A stretch of 63,190 nt of DNA from Oscillospiraceae bacterium (GCA_902789745.1 CADAPH010000010.1:1-63190); one strand, 5' to 3'. Positions 33,393 to 42,323 are shown, counted from the first letter of the stretch. Notes: generated by a model from the sequence alone, not told the origin. Translations and numbers: made by a program.

Positions 33393-34280
33393 ATGATGAA
33401 AGGTATTGTCCTGGCCGGGGGAAGCGGTACACGGCTTTATCCCCTGACAATGGTCACATCCAAGCAGCTGCTCCCCATATATGACAAGCCCATGGTCTAT
33501 TATCCGATTTCCGTCTTGATGCTGGCCGGTATTCGGGATATTCTGCTGATCTCCACGCCGCAGGATCTGCCGCGCTTTCAGCAGCTTTTAGGCGACGGGA
33601 GTCAGTTCGGCATCAGCCTGCGCTACGCGGTGCAGCCCTCGCCGGACGGCCTTGCCCAGGCCTTTTTGATCGGGGAGGACTTTATCGGGGGCGAGCCCTG
33701 CGCCATGGTTCTCGGCGACAACATTTTCTACGGAAACGGCCTGGGAACCGTATGCCGGGAAGCGGTAAAGAACGCGGAAAACGGGAGGGCTACGATTTTC
33801 GGATACTATGTCAACGACCCGGAACGCTACGGCATCGTGGAATTTGACGAGAACCGAAAGGTCGTCTCCGTCGAAGAAAAGCCCGCCCATCCGAAAAGCA
33901 ATTATTGCATCACCGGCCTGTATTTCTATCCTTCCGGCGTGAGCGCTCTTGCAAAAAAAGTCCGGCCTTCTTCACGCGGGGAGCTTGAAATCACCACCCT
34001 CAATGAGATGTACCTCAGAGAGGAACTCCTGGACGTTCGGCTGATGAGCCGCGGCTTTGCATGGTTTGATACCGGCACCATGGATTCGCTGGCCGAGGCG
34101 TCCGATTTTGTCCGCATGATCGAAAACCGGCAGAGCACCATGATCGCAGCGCTGGAAGAGATTGCGTTTTACAAGGGCTGGATCAGCAGGGAAACGCTGT
34201 ACAGGTCTGCGGAGCACTATGGAAAATCCACATACGGCGCGCACCTGAAAAATGTTGCAGACGGCAAAATCATTTATTGA
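33393..34280 (+). CDS. rfbA: Glucose-1-phosphate thymidylyltransferase
   Basis: 295 aa, full length. Makes dTDP-glucose from dTTP and glucose-1-phosphate. Nucleotide-binding start GIVLAGGSGTRLYPLT, then SKQLLPIYDKPMVYYPISVLMLAGI, AMVLGDNIFYG and FAWFDTGTMDSLAEAS. Sits 42 bp after queA with no promoter seen, so it is probably co-transcribed. ATG at 33393 or 33396. Confidence 0.95.
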   Translation: MMKGIVLAGGSGTRLYPLTMVTSKQLLPIYDKPMVYYPISVLMLAGIRDILLISTPQDLPRFQQLLGDGSQFGISLRYAVQPSPDGLAQAFLIGEDFIGGEPCAMVLGDNIFYGNGLGTVCREAVKNAENGRATIFGYYVNDPERYGIVEFDENRKVVSVEEKPAHPKSNYCITGLYFYPSGVSALAKKVRPSSRGELEITTLNEMYLREELLDVRLMSRGFAWFDTGTMDSLAEASDFVRMIENRQSTMIAALEEIAFYKGWISRETLYRSAEHYGKSTYGAHLKNVADGKIIY

Positions 34281-34296
34281 GAAACGAGGATGGCAG

Positions 34297-35316
34297 ATGA
34301 CTGTACTTGTAACCGGCGGCGCCGGCTTTATCGGTTCCAATTTCATATTTTATATGCTTGAAAAGCACCCGGATTATCGGATCGTATGCATTGATAAGCT
34401 CACCTATGCCGGTAATCTTTCCACGCTGGCTCCCGTTATGGAAAAAGAAAACTTCCGCTTTGTGAAGGCGGACATCTGCGACAGGGACGCCGTATATGCC
34501 CTGTTTGAAGAGGAGCACCCCGACATTGTGGTGAATTTTGCCGCTGAGAGCCATGTTGACCGTTCGATCGAAAACCCGTCCATCTTTTTGCAGACCAATA
34601 TTATCGGCACCTCTGTTTTGATGGACGCCTGCAGAAAGTACGGCGTCGGCCGCTATCACCAGGTTTCGACGGATGAAGTATACGGCGACCTCCCTCTTGA
34701 CAGACCGGATCTCTTCTTTACCGAGGAGACGCCGATTCACACCAGCTCTCCCTATTCGAGCTCCAAGGCCGGCGCCGATCTGCTGGTTCAGGCTTACCAC
34801 AGGACCTATGGCCTTCCGGTGAGCATCAGCCGCTGCTCCAACAACTACGGCCCGTATCATTTTCCGGAAAAGCTGATCCCGCTCATGATCGCAAACTGTC
34901 TCAACGATAAGCCGCTGCCGGTTTACGGCCGGGGGCTGAATGTCAGGGACTGGCTCTATGTCGAGGATCACTGCAAGGCGATCGACCTTGTGATCCACAA
35001 GGGCAGGGAAGGGGAAGTCTATAACATCGGCGGCCACAATGAGATGCGCAATATTGACATTGTCAAGCTCATCTGCCATGAGCTCGACAAGCCGGAGAGC
35101 CTGATCACCTATGTCACGGATCGGAAGGGGCACGACATGCGCTACGCCATTGATCCGACCAAGATCCACAACGAGCTCGGATGGCTTCCGGAAACAAAAT
35201 TTGAAGATGGCATTAAGAAGACCATCCGGTGGTATCTGGATAACCGCCCCTGGTGGGAGGAGATCATATCCGGCGAATACCGGAACTATTATGAAAAAAT
35301 GTACGGCAATCGCTGA
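34297..35316 (+). CDS. rfbB: dTDP-glucose 4,6-dehydratase
   Basis: 339 aa from ATG 34297. Converts dTDP-glucose to the 4-keto-6-deoxy sugar with bound NAD. GAGFIGSNF nucleotide site, FAAESHVDRSIENP, catalytic YxxxK in PYSSSKAGADLLV, and the NNYGPYHFPEKLIPLMI block. AACGAGGA-type site. No rfbC or rfbD is present, so the sugar made cannot be defined from the window. Confidence 0.96.
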   Translation: MTVLVTGGAGFIGSNFIFYMLEKHPDYRIVCIDKLTYAGNLSTLAPVMEKENFRFVKADICDRDAVYALFEEEHPDIVVNFAAESHVDRSIENPSIFLQTNIIGTSVLMDACRKYGVGRYHQVSTDEVYGDLPLDRPDLFFTEETPIHTSSPYSSSKAGADLLVQAYHRTYGLPVSISRCSNNYGPYHFPEKLIPLMIANCLNDKPLPVYGRGLNVRDWLYVEDHCKAIDLVIHKGREGEVYNIGGHNEMRNIDIVKLICHELDKPESLITYVTDRKGHDMRYAIDPTKIHNELGWLPETKFEDGIKKTIRWYLDNRPWWEEIISGEYRNYYEKMYGNR

Positions 35317-35334
35317 AGCATAAGGAGAGAAAAC

Positions 35335-36465
35335 GTGTACAAACTGCTGAAACAGGACGGACATGCGCGTCGGGGAGAATTCACAACGCCGCATGGGACG
35401 GTGCAGACGCCTGTATTTATGAACGTGGGGACGCAGGGCGCGATCAAAGGCGCGCTCTCCGCGGCGGATCTGAAAACGATCGGCTGTCAGATTGAGCTCT
35501 CCAATACGTACCACCTCCATGTCCGCCCCGGTGACGAGCTCATCAAGTCTCTGGGCGGCCTGCACAGATTCATGACCTGGGACGGGCCCATTCTCACAGA
35601 CAGCGGCGGGTTTCAGATCTTTTCCCTTGCAAAGCTCAGGAAAATCAAGGAGGAGGGCGTCAAATTCAATTCCCATGTCGACGGCCGTCACATCTTCATG
35701 GGGCCGGAGGAGAGTATGCGGATCCAGGCCAATCTCGGCTCGGATATCGCGATGGCCTTTGACGAGTGCGTAAAAATCCCCTCTCCGCGGGAATATGTGA
35801 AGGATTCCTGCGACCGTACCTATCGCTGGCTTCGGCGCTGCAAGGAGGCGCTTGCCGCCTGCAACGCGGAGGATGACGCGGTCAATCCCGGGCAGATGCT
35901 CTTCGGCATCAACCAGGGCGCGGTTTTCCATGACCTCCGGGCAGAGCATATGAAGAAAATTGCCGAGCTGGATCTGCCCGGCTATGCCATCGGCGGCCTT
36001 GCCGTTGGGGAGTCGCATCAGGAGATGTACGATACCATCGAGGTCGTGGAGGAGCATATGCCGAAGGATCGGCCCCGCTATCTGATGGGCGTCGGCACAC
36101 CGGGGAATATCATCGAATCCGTCGCCAGGGGCGTGGACTTTTTTGACTGCGTGATGCCCGCCAGAAACGGGCGTCACGGGCATCTGTTCACCTGGGACGG
36201 GATCATCAACATCAAAAACGAAAAATATCTCCGGGATGAACGTCCGATCGACCCTCGCTGCAATTGTCCCGTTTGCCGCAGATACTCCCGCGCTTATGTA
36301 CGCCATCTCTTCAAGGCGGAGGAGATGCTGGCCATGCGCTTTGCGGTGATGCACAACCTGTTCTTCTACAACAGCCTCGCGCAGGCGATCCGGGACAGTC
36401 TGGACGCGGGTACCTTTGGGAGCTTCCGGCACAATTATTCGGAAATTCTCGACAAACGTATCTAA
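35335..36465 (+). CDS. tgt: Queuine/preQ1 tRNA-ribosyltransferase
   Basis: 376 aa, full length. Exchanges guanine 34 for preQ1 in tRNAs with GUN anticodons. Nucleophile Asp in ILTDSGGFQIFS and second catalytic Asp in GVDFFDCVMP; zinc ligands CNCPVCRRYSRAYVRHLF. GTG start after AAGGAGAG. Ends the queA-rfbA-rfbB-tgt unit; yajC has its own promoter. Confidence 0.96.
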   Translation: MYKLLKQDGHARRGEFTTPHGTVQTPVFMNVGTQGAIKGALSAADLKTIGCQIELSNTYHLHVRPGDELIKSLGGLHRFMTWDGPILTDSGGFQIFSLAKLRKIKEEGVKFNSHVDGRHIFMGPEESMRIQANLGSDIAMAFDECVKIPSPREYVKDSCDRTYRWLRRCKEALAACNAEDDAVNPGQMLFGINQGAVFHDLRAEHMKKIAELDLPGYAIGGLAVGESHQEMYDTIEVVEEHMPKDRPRYLMGVGTPGNIIESVARGVDFFDCVMPARNGRHGHLFTWDGIINIKNEKYLRDERPIDPRCNCPVCRRYSRAYVRHLFKAEEMLAMRFAVMHNLFFYNSLAQAIRDSLDAGTFGSFRHNYSEILDKRI

Positions 36466-36470
36466 GCATC

Positions 36471-36499
36471 TTGCATTTTTCCCATGATCCATATATAAT
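36471..36499 (+). promoter_or_regulatory. Sigma-A promoter for yajC
   Basis: TTGCAT (36471-36476), 17 bp, TATAAT (36494-36499). Confidence 0.78.
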
Positions 36500-36530
36500 A
36501 TAAACACTTTTGATTCGGAGGTTTCCCAGA

Positions 36531-36878
36531 ATGAATTTGATCCTTTCTGCTGAAGCGGTTGGAGGCGGTTCTGCTTCCATGCTCGTCATGCTCGTGTTGA
36601 TGTTTGCCGTCTTCTATTTCTTCTTTATTCGCCCGGAAAACAAAAAGAAGAAAACCGTGGAAGAGATGCGCAGCTCCCTGAGCGTTGGCGATGAAATTAC
36701 GACCATCGGCGCCATGACCGGCAAGATCGTTCAGGTCACGGAAGACACGGTCACTTTTGAGACCGGCGAGGACCGCGTCCGCATTCAAATCAAGAAATGG
36801 GGCGTGTCCACTACCGCCAAGATGGAGGCCGCAGAAGCAGAAGCTCGCGCGGCAAAGACCAGGGGCAGAAAAAAATAA
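36531..36878 (+). CDS. yajC: Preprotein translocase subunit YajC
   Basis: 115 aa from ATG 36531 with GGAGG upstream. One N-terminal membrane helix (MLVMLVLMFAVFYFFFIRP) then EENKKKK-type basic turn and a small beta domain (SLSVGDEITTIGAMTGKIVQV). Accessory part of the SecDF-YajC complex. Typical neighbour of tgt; secD and secF are not in the window. Confidence 0.92.
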   Translation: MNLILSAEAVGGGSASMLVMLVLMFAVFYFFFIRPENKKKKTVEEMRSSLSVGDEITTIGAMTGKIVQVTEDTVTFETGEDRVRIQIKKWGVSTTAKMEAAEAEARAAKTRGRKK

Positions 36879-36950
36879 TCGTTCCCCGCTGAATATCAAC
36901 ACCCTCGGATAAGTAAGATGAAGAGATCTTGTTTATTCGGGGGTGTTTCT

Positions 36951-37373
36951 ATGCTTTCCGTGAGAAAAGTCGAATTTCCGGACGGCCTGTTTCTGGTCAG
37001 GGCGCTGATCGCGTGGGGCCTCAGCGCAGCTGTCCTGCTTGTCCTTGCGGCGTTGATTGCAAACGCGGCAAAGATGGGGGAGCAGGGGATTGCCTATCTC
37101 AGCTCCGGTATCAGCTTCCTGAGCGCGGCTGCGGCCGGAAGAGCCGCGGCTGAAAGCAAAAAATCAAACAGTCTCGGGATCGCGCTGATCACCGCGACGG
37201 CGCTTGTCATTTTCCTTCTGACGATCGGCTTTCTGATCCGGGGGGAAGAGATGGCGCCTTCCTCTGTGCTCAGCCTTGTAAGCTTCGGTTTCGCAGGGGT
37301 ACTGTTCGGCAGCCTGATTCTGTACAGCCCCGGCAGAGCGCGGAACAAAAGGACAGTGAATCCGCGAAATTGA
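36951..37373 (+). CDS. TIGR04086-family (YrzE-like) membrane protein
   Basis: 140 aa from ATG 36951 after GGGGGTG; an in-frame ATG at 36918 has no site. Four membrane helices, including ALIAWGLSAAVLLVLAALIA, LSSGISFLSAAAAGRAAAE and LGIALITATALVIFLLTIGF. The family usually sits next to yajC in Clostridia, as here. Function unknown. Confidence 0.75.
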   Translation: MLSVRKVEFPDGLFLVRALIAWGLSAAVLLVLAALIANAAKMGEQGIAYLSSGISFLSAAAAGRAAAESKKSNSLGIALITATALVIFLLTIGFLIRGEEMAPSSVLSLVSFGFAGVLFGSLILYSPGRARNKRTVNPRN

Positions 37374-37458
37374 CATAACGGAACCCATAAGATGCTTTCT
37401 TTAAGATTATTGTAACTATCAGTTCCGGTCGATTCATTAGAGAAAACGTCCGACTTAC

Positions 37459-37587
37459 GTCATTGCGAACCAGTGACCGACGTCACTGGTGTGGCAATCC
37501 GCATCTCTTTAACGCAAACAAAATATGCGTTTTGAACAAGAAGAGACGGATTCCCACGCCAGTGTTGCGACACTGGCTCGGAATGAC
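37459..37587. repeat. Inverted-repeat intergenic element (GTCATTGCGA type)
   Basis: GTCATTGCGAACCAGTG (37459-37475) and CACTGGCTCGGAATGAC (37571-37587) are imperfect terminal inverted repeats. Each end also folds on itself (CCAGTGAC/GTCACTGG and CCAGTGT/ACACTGG), and GTGGCAATCCG is mirrored by CGGATTCCCAC. It looks like a non-coding MITE-type sequence. Confidence 0.75.
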
Positions 37588-37704
37588 TGGGGTATACTGA
37601 ATAATTACGGTTTATTGATACTTGCCTACAGCCGTGTGTAGTGTAAAAAAGTAACAAGAGTTAACATAAAGAAAAAATATTTTTAAAAAATCTTAAAAAA
37701 GGGC

Positions 37705-37733
37705 TTGATTATTTTGCTGGTTTGTAATATATT
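37705..37733 (+). promoter_or_regulatory. Likely promoter for the xerD-type gene
   Basis: TTGATT (37705-37710), 17 bp, TATATT (37728-37733) in an AT-rich stretch. Confidence 0.5.
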
Positions 37734-37866
37734 GTTACCAGCTCAGTTATGTCAATCACAAAATTATTTCATATTTGTTTTGTGCCTGACTTCTGCGGCC
37801 TGATCATTCGGTTCGTCGGCGCGATGAACCGGATGACGAAATCTGTGCGGAAAGGAGGGCGTTTGA

Positions 37867-38760
37867 ATGCAGAATGCCGAATGCATTGAGATGTTTGAGA
37901 AATATCTCACAGAGGATAAAAACGCATCCGCAAACACCCTCAGCTCATACTTGAGAGATATCAGGCAATTGGGGGAGTATCTCGACGCCAACAGCGAGCA
38001 TGGGATCGTAGACGCGAGCGCCGAAGACCTTTCGGAATACATTGAAACCCTGCGTGCCGGGGGGAAGTCCGTCGCCACGGTTTCACGTTCCATCGCTTCC
38101 ATCAAATGCCTGTATGCTCATCTTTTTATCAAGCAGCTGATTACGGTCAATCCCGCCCAGGGACTCATACCGGATAAGAATACGCAGAAGCTTCCGGAGA
38201 TCCTGACCAGCAAAGAGGTTGAGCTTCTTCTCGAGCAGCCGAAGTGCATCGATCCGAAGGGTTACCGGGATAAAGCCATGCTGGAGCTGCTGTACGCCAC
38301 AGGGATTCGTGTTACGGAGCTGATTGATCTGAACATTTCCGATGTGAACCTTGTCGCGGGGGTCATCCGCTGCGCAAGCCGGAATCGGGAACGCTTTATC
38401 CCCATGTATTATCCGACCGCAGTGAAAGCGCTGAGTGATTATATCACGCTTGTCAGGCCCCAAATGATCCTGATGCCGGATGAGCAGTCGCTCTTTGTCA
38501 ACGTCAGCGGCGAGCGCATGTCCAGACAGGGCTTCTGGAAAATCGTAAAGCATTATCAGAAAAAGGCCGGCATTGAAAAGGACATTACGCCCCACACCCT
38601 GCGCCATTCTTTTGCGGCGCATCTGCTGGAAAACGGCGCCGACATCCATGCAATTCAGGAAATGCTCGGCCACAGGGATATTTCTTCAACGCATATGTAT
38701 TCCCAGCTTGTAAAGAAACAGCTCAAGGACGTCTATAACAAGGCGCATCCCAGAGCCTGA
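37867..38760 (+). CDS. xerD: Site-specific tyrosine recombinase, XerD type
   Basis: 297 aa. SAM-like N-terminal domain (about 1-90) and catalytic domain with Arg148 (ATGIRVTEL), His243-x-x-Arg246 (HTLRHSFA), His269 (LGHRDIS) and Tyr278 (THMYSQL). The length and position next to ruvCAB fit a housekeeping chromosome-dimer resolvase. GAAAGGAGG site 8 bases before the ATG. Confidence 0.88.
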   Translation: MQNAECIEMFEKYLTEDKNASANTLSSYLRDIRQLGEYLDANSEHGIVDASAEDLSEYIETLRAGGKSVATVSRSIASIKCLYAHLFIKQLITVNPAQGLIPDKNTQKLPEILTSKEVELLLEQPKCIDPKGYRDKAMLELLYATGIRVTELIDLNISDVNLVAGVIRCASRNRERFIPMYYPTAVKALSDYITLVRPQMILMPDEQSLFVNVSGERMSRQGFWKIVKHYQKKAGIEKDITPHTLRHSFAAHLLENGADIHAIQEMLGHRDISSTHMYSQLVKKQLKDVYNKAHPRA

Positions 38761-38762
38761 AT

Positions 38763-38804
38763 TTGAGGCGGCCTGCCCGAAGGGACGGGCTGCCTCAATT
38801 CTTG
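38763..38804 (+). terminator. Terminator after xerD
   Basis: TTGAGGCGGCCTGCCCG and CGGGCTGCCTCAA pair with small bulges, followed by TTCTTGTT. Confidence 0.65.
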
Positions 38805-38833
38805 TTGCAGATACGGCCCGATTATGCTAAAAT
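38805..38833 (+). promoter_or_regulatory. Sigma-A promoter for ruvCAB
   Basis: TTGCAG (38805-38810), 17 bp, TAAAAT (38828-38833) with an upstream TGC (extended -10). Confidence 0.75.
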
Positions 38834-38852
38834 CCAAAAGGAGCGTGATTGC

Positions 38853-39365
38853 ATGCGAATTTTGGGGATCGATCCGGGCATCGCCACGATTGGCTTCGGC
38901 GTTCTGGAATCCGAAAAAAACAGAAATAAGCTGCTCAACTGCGGCGTGATCACAACGCCCGCGCATACCAGCCTCTCCAGCCGTCTGGAGCAGATCTATG
39001 ACGATATGCTGCAGCTGCTGGAGCTGTTTAAGCCTGACGCCGTGTCGATTGAAGAGCTGTTTTTCAATACCAATATCACGACCGGCATTTCCGTGGCGCA
39101 CGGGCGCGGCGTGATCCTGCTTGCCTGCCGCAAGTACGGCGTCCGGGTTTATGAATATACCCCGCTGCAGGTCAAACAGGCTGTCGCCGGATACGGGCGC
39201 GCAGAAAAGCGGCAGGTGATGGAGATGGTAAAGCGGATCTGCCAGCTTCCGGCCCCGCCGAAACCGGACGACGCGGCCGACGCCGTCGCGCTTGCGATCT
39301 GTCACGCCAGAAGCGCGACGTCACTATTGTTTAAGGGAGATCAGGAAGAATGCTCTACCATATAG
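38853..39365 (+). CDS. ruvC: Holliday junction endonuclease RuvC
   Basis: 170 aa from ATG 38853 with AAAAGGAG upstream. Cuts Holliday junctions. Catalytic acids: Asp7 (GIDPGIATIGFG), Glu in SIEELFFNTN, and the PPKPDDAADAVALA pair. Its last 16 bases overlap ruvA. Confidence 0.95.
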   Translation: MRILGIDPGIATIGFGVLESEKNRNKLLNCGVITTPAHTSLSSRLEQIYDDMLQLLELFKPDAVSIEELFFNTNITTGISVAHGRGVILLACRKYGVRVYEYTPLQVKQAVAGYGRAEKRQVMEMVKRICQLPAPPKPDDAADAVALAICHARSATSLLFKGDQEECSTI

Positions 39366-39955
39366 AAGGAAGGGTTTCGGAGATGGAGCCGGCGCTTGCG
39401 GTGATCGACTGCGGCGGAATCGGCTTTGCCTTAAATGTTACGGCCAATACGCTGGCCGGGCTCAAGCTCGGGGAAAAAGCCAGGCTGTATGTTTCGGAAT
39501 CCATCGGGGAAAACAATTTTGATCTGTACGGCTTTCTTGATAAAAACGAGCGTCGTTTTTTTGAGCTGCTGATTTCCGTTTCCGGCATCGGCCCAAAGGC
39601 GGCCATGTCTATTCTGTCGCACAGCACGCCCGAGGGGCTTGCGCTTGCCATTATCAGCGGCAATGAAAAAGCGCTGACGGTCGCTCCCGGCATCGGAAAG
39701 AAGATCGCGCAGCGCGTGATCCTGGAGCTGAAGGACAAGGTAAGCAAGGAGATGAACGGCTCCGTGCCCGAGATGCCGAGCTTTGCCGCCGTGCCCTCCG
39801 GGAACGCCGCCCCCGCTGTGAACGATGCCATGGCCGGTCTGACGGTGCTCGGATATTCAAGCGCGGAGATTGCTCCGGTCCTGAAAAAGATCGATACCCG
39901 GGATATGACAGCGGAACAGATTATCAAGGCCGTCCTGAAGCAGATGGTCAAGTGA
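39350..39955 (+). CDS. ruvA: Holliday junction branch-migration protein RuvA
   Basis: 201 aa. Junction-binding subunit of the RuvAB motor. N-terminal OB fold (MLYHIEGRVSEMEPALAVIDCGGIGF), helix-hairpin-helix motifs (SGIGPKAAMSILS, PGIGKKIAQRVILELKDK) and C-terminal RuvB-binding domain (DAMAGLTVLGYSSAEI). Start overlaps ruvC, so translation is coupled. Confidence 0.95.
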   Translation: MLYHIEGRVSEMEPALAVIDCGGIGFALNVTANTLAGLKLGEKARLYVSESIGENNFDLYGFLDKNERRFFELLISVSGIGPKAAMSILSHSTPEGLALAIISGNEKALTVAPGIGKKIAQRVILELKDKVSKEMNGSVPEMPSFAAVPSGNAAPAVNDAMAGLTVLGYSSAEIAPVLKKIDTRDMTAEQIIKAVLKQMVK

Positions 39956-39968
39956 GTGAACGGTATTT

Positions 39969-41009
39969 ATGAGTATTAATTTTTCCGAACAGGCAAATGA
40001 TGAGATCATTACCACAACGGCAAGTCTGCCCGAAGACAATGCCGAGGGGTCTCTCAGACCGAAAACGATCAGCGAATACATCGGTCAGGAGAAGGCCAAG
40101 GAAAATCTCAGCATTTTTATCAATGCCGCGAAGCTGAGAGGGGAGTCCCTGGATCATGTGCTCCTGCACGGCCCTCCGGGACTCGGAAAAACGACGCTGG
40201 CCGCCGTTATTGCCAACGAGATGGGCGTCAATATGCGCATTACCTCAGGCCCTGCGATTGAAAAGCCGGGCGATCTGGTTGCGATGCTCACCAATCTGAA
40301 CGAAGGGGACATCCTCTTTGTCGATGAAATACACAGGCTGAACCGGGCTTATGAGGAAATCCTTTACCCCGCGATGGAGGATTTCGCGATTGATATCATC
40401 CTGGGGAAGGGTCCCTCCGCAAATTCCATCCATCTGGATCTGCCGCGCTTTACGCTGATCGGCGCTACAACGCGCTCCGGTCAGCTCACGGCGCCCCTGC
40501 GCGACCGCTTCGGCGTGTCGCTCCGGCTCGAGCTGTATACGCCTGAGGAGCTGCAGCGTATTGTCGTGCGCTCGGCCGGCATTTTGAACGTGCAGATCGA
40601 ACCAGCCGGCGCGTATGAAATTGCCTCCCGTTCGCGCGGCACGCCGAGAATCGCGAACCGTATGCTTCGGCGCGTCAGGGATTTTGCGCAGGTCCGCGCA
40701 GACGGCGTCATCACGCAGGAGGTTGCGGATAAAGCCTTGTCCGCGCTTGAGGTGGACAAGCTCGGGCTTGACGCGCTTGACCGGCGAATGCTCAGCAGTA
40801 TTATTGAATACTACGGCGGCGGCCCGGTGGGACTCGAGACGCTTGCGGCGACCATCAACGAGGAGGCCGTAACGCTTGAGGATGTATATGAGCCTTACCT
40901 TCTCCAGCGCGGATTCCTGACGCGCACCCCGCGCGGACGCTGCGTGACGCAGAAGGCGTATCAGCATCTGGGTCTTGAATATCTGGGACAGCAGCAGCTT
41001 GACATTTAG
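39969..41009 (+). CDS. ruvB: Holliday junction branch-migration ATPase RuvB
   Basis: 346 aa, full length. AAA+ motor: Walker [12 protein letters not shown], Walker B FVDEIHRL, sensor GATTRSG with arginine finger APLRDRFG, and a winged-helix C-terminus ([17 protein letters not shown]). 13 bp after ruvA. No queA or tgt follows, although that order is common in Clostridia; here they lie upstream. Confidence 0.97.
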   Translation: MSINFSEQANDEIITTTASLPEDNAEGSLRPKTISEYIGQEKAKENLSIFINAAKLRGESLDHVLLHGPPGLGKTTLAAVIANEMGVNMRITSGPAIEKPGDLVAMLTNLNEGDILFVDEIHRLNRAYEEILYPAMEDFAIDIILGKGPSANSIHLDLPRFTLIGATTRSGQLTAPLRDRFGVSLRLELYTPEELQRIVVRSAGILNVQIEPAGAYEIASRSRGTPRIANRMLRRVRDFAQVRADGVITQEVADKALSALEVDKLGLDALDRRMLSSIIEYYGGGPVGLETLAATINEEAVTLEDVYEPYLLQRGFLTRTPRGRCVTQKAYQHLGLEYLGQQQLDI

Positions 41010-41049
41010 GTTTTTCATTCATTTTGCATCACTTTGTACAATTTGGGTC

Positions 41050-41077
41050 TTGACTTTGACGGTTTGTGTTGTATAAT
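41050..41077 (+). promoter_or_regulatory. Sigma-A promoter for the sigH-type gene
   Basis: TTGACT (41050-41055), 16 bp, TATAAT (41072-41077). Confidence 0.7.
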
Positions 41078-41111
41078 ACACGATGTATATAGTTAGAATA
41101 CTTGTAATAAT

Positions 41112-41729
41112 ATGATGGATTACGCAATACTGGATGATTTGGCGCTTCAATCCCTTGCGGTCTCCGGAGACAGAGATGCGGAAGAAGCGCTGGCGGCGCG
41201 ATATCTTCGCCTTGTCAGAATCTGCGCAAGACCGCTGTTTCTGGTCGGCGGCGACAGTGAGGATCTCATTCAGGAGGGGACTTTCGGTCTGCTTTCCGCG
41301 ATTCGGCGATATGACCCGGCAGACGGTGCCTCCTTCTCCACTTATGCGGAGCGCTGTATCCGTACGCGTCTTCTATCGGCAATCAAATCCGCTTCACGAT
41401 TAAAACATTTTCCCCTTAACGACGGTATTTCACTTGAGCAACTCTCCGAGGATCCCGGTACCGACATCTTGTCTCTTCCCGAACTGGTTCGCCATAATCC
41501 GGAAGATTTGATTCTGGCTAAAGAGAGCAAGGAAGAGCTGCGTGCAGCTTCTTCGCGCTGCCTTTCCAAGTTTGAGATCAGGGTGCTTGATCTCTATTTG
41601 GAAGGCCTGTCGTATAGAGAAATAGCGGAAAGACTTTGCACAAACGCAAAGTCGGTTGACAATGCCGTGCAGCGTATTCGACGGAAGCTTGCACGGGAAA
41701 TGAATCTTGGCGATATCAGCATCAGCTGA
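41112..41729 (+). CDS. sigH: Sporulation sigma factor SigH-like
   Basis: 205 aa. Sigma region 2 (EDLIQEGTFGLLSAIRRYDP, FSTYAERCIRTRLLSAIKSASR) and region 4 (LSKFEIRVLDLYLEGLSYREIAERL, KSVDNAVQRIRRKLARE). The KSASRLKHFPLNDGISLEQL and SKFE..VLDLYLEGLSY patterns are those of SigH/Spo0H, which switches on early sporulation genes. No good Shine-Dalgarno site before the ATG, suggesting low expression or control at translation. Confidence 0.85.
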   Translation: MMDYAILDDLALQSLAVSGDRDAEEALAARYLRLVRICARPLFLVGGDSEDLIQEGTFGLLSAIRRYDPADGASFSTYAERCIRTRLLSAIKSASRLKHFPLNDGISLEQLSEDPGTDILSLPELVRHNPEDLILAKESKEELRAASSRCLSKFEIRVLDLYLEGLSYREIAERLCTNAKSVDNAVQRIRRKLAREMNLGDISIS

Positions 41730-41773
41730 ACGCAAATACAGCCGACAGGCACAATCAAAAGAGAGGATTCAAG

Positions 41774-42052
41774 ATGTACGAAGACAAGACTTTAGTATGC
41801 AAAGAGTGCGGTAAGGAGTTCGTTTTTACCGCCGGTGAGCAGGAGTTCTACGCAGAGCGCGGCTTCCAGAACGAGCCCCAGCGCTGCAAGGCGTGCCGTG
41901 ACGCCCGCAAGAACGCTGCACGTGGTCCCCGTGAGTTCTTCACTGCCACCTGCGCTGCCTGCGGCGGCGAGGCCCGGGTTCCCTTCGAGCCCAAGTCCGA
42001 TCGTCCCGTCTACTGCAGCGAGTGCTTTGCTAAGATGAGAGAGCAGGCGTAA
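41774..42052 (+). CDS. Double zinc-ribbon small protein
   Basis: 92 aa. Two cysteine clusters: VCKECGKEF..CKACRDARK near the N-terminus and CAACGGEARV..VYCSECFAKM at the C-terminus, with FEPKSDRPVYCSECF typical of the CxxC..CSeCF zinc-ribbon proteins found near sporulation and core genes. AGAGAGGA site. Role unknown; nucleic-acid binding is plausible. Confidence 0.88.
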   Translation: MYEDKTLVCKECGKEFVFTAGEQEFYAERGFQNEPQRCKACRDARKNAARGPREFFTATCAACGGEARVPFEPKSDRPVYCSECFAKMREQA

Positions 42053-42069
42053 GACTGTTCGATATTGGT

Positions 42070-42098
42070 AAAGGGGACACGAAGGTGTCCCCTTTCCT
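42070..42098 (+). terminator. Terminator after the zinc-ribbon gene
   Basis: AAAGGGGACAC (42070-42080), GAAG loop, GTGTCCCCTTT (42085-42095), then CCTTTG. Confidence 0.8.
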
Positions 42099-42122
42099 TT
42101 GCTACAAAAAGGAGGCAAACAA

Positions 42123-42323
42123 ATGGAAATCACCCGCGAAACACTGATTTCTGAAGTCGTCGAGAACTGCCCGCAGGCCATGCCCGCCTTCCAGGCGATC
42201 GGTATGCACTGCATGGGCTGCGCCATGGCCAGCGGCGAAAATATCGAGCAGGCCTGCTGCGCCCACGGCGTTGATCCCGATGAGTTTCTGAAATATCTCA
42301 AAGCTTTTCTTGAAACAGCATGA
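42123..42323 (+). CDS. DUF1858 small cysteine protein
   Basis: 66 aa from ATG 42123 after AAAGGAGG. LISEVVENCPQAMPAFQAIGMHCMGC followed by ENIEQACCAHGVDPDEFLKYL is the DUF1858 domain, also found at the N-terminus of ScdA/RIC iron-sulfur repair proteins. The GMHCMGC pair is the expected thiol or metal site. Stand-alone gene between two terminators; redox or Fe-S role inferred. Confidence 0.9.
   Translation: MEITRETLISEVVENCPQAMPAFQAIGMHCMGCAMASGENIEQACCAHGVDPDEFLKYLKAFLETA

Larger units (their letters stand above)
37374..37866. other. Intergenic region with repeat and AT-rich promoter stretch
   Basis: No gene is supported in these 493 bases. The left half holds the inverted-repeat element at 37459-37587; the right half (about 37640-37770) is strongly AT-rich, unlike the rest of the window, and contains the likely xerD promoter. 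Confidence 0.7.

Noticed and set aside
37374-37866. SCIFF (six-cysteine) peptide gene expected near yajC in Clostridia
   Set aside because: No frame in this interval has the cysteine pattern; it holds repeats and AT-rich DNA only.
37867-38760. XerD-type gene as a mobile-element integrase
   Set aside because: Length, motifs and position beside ruvCAB suit the housekeeping recombinase; no attachment repeats were found.
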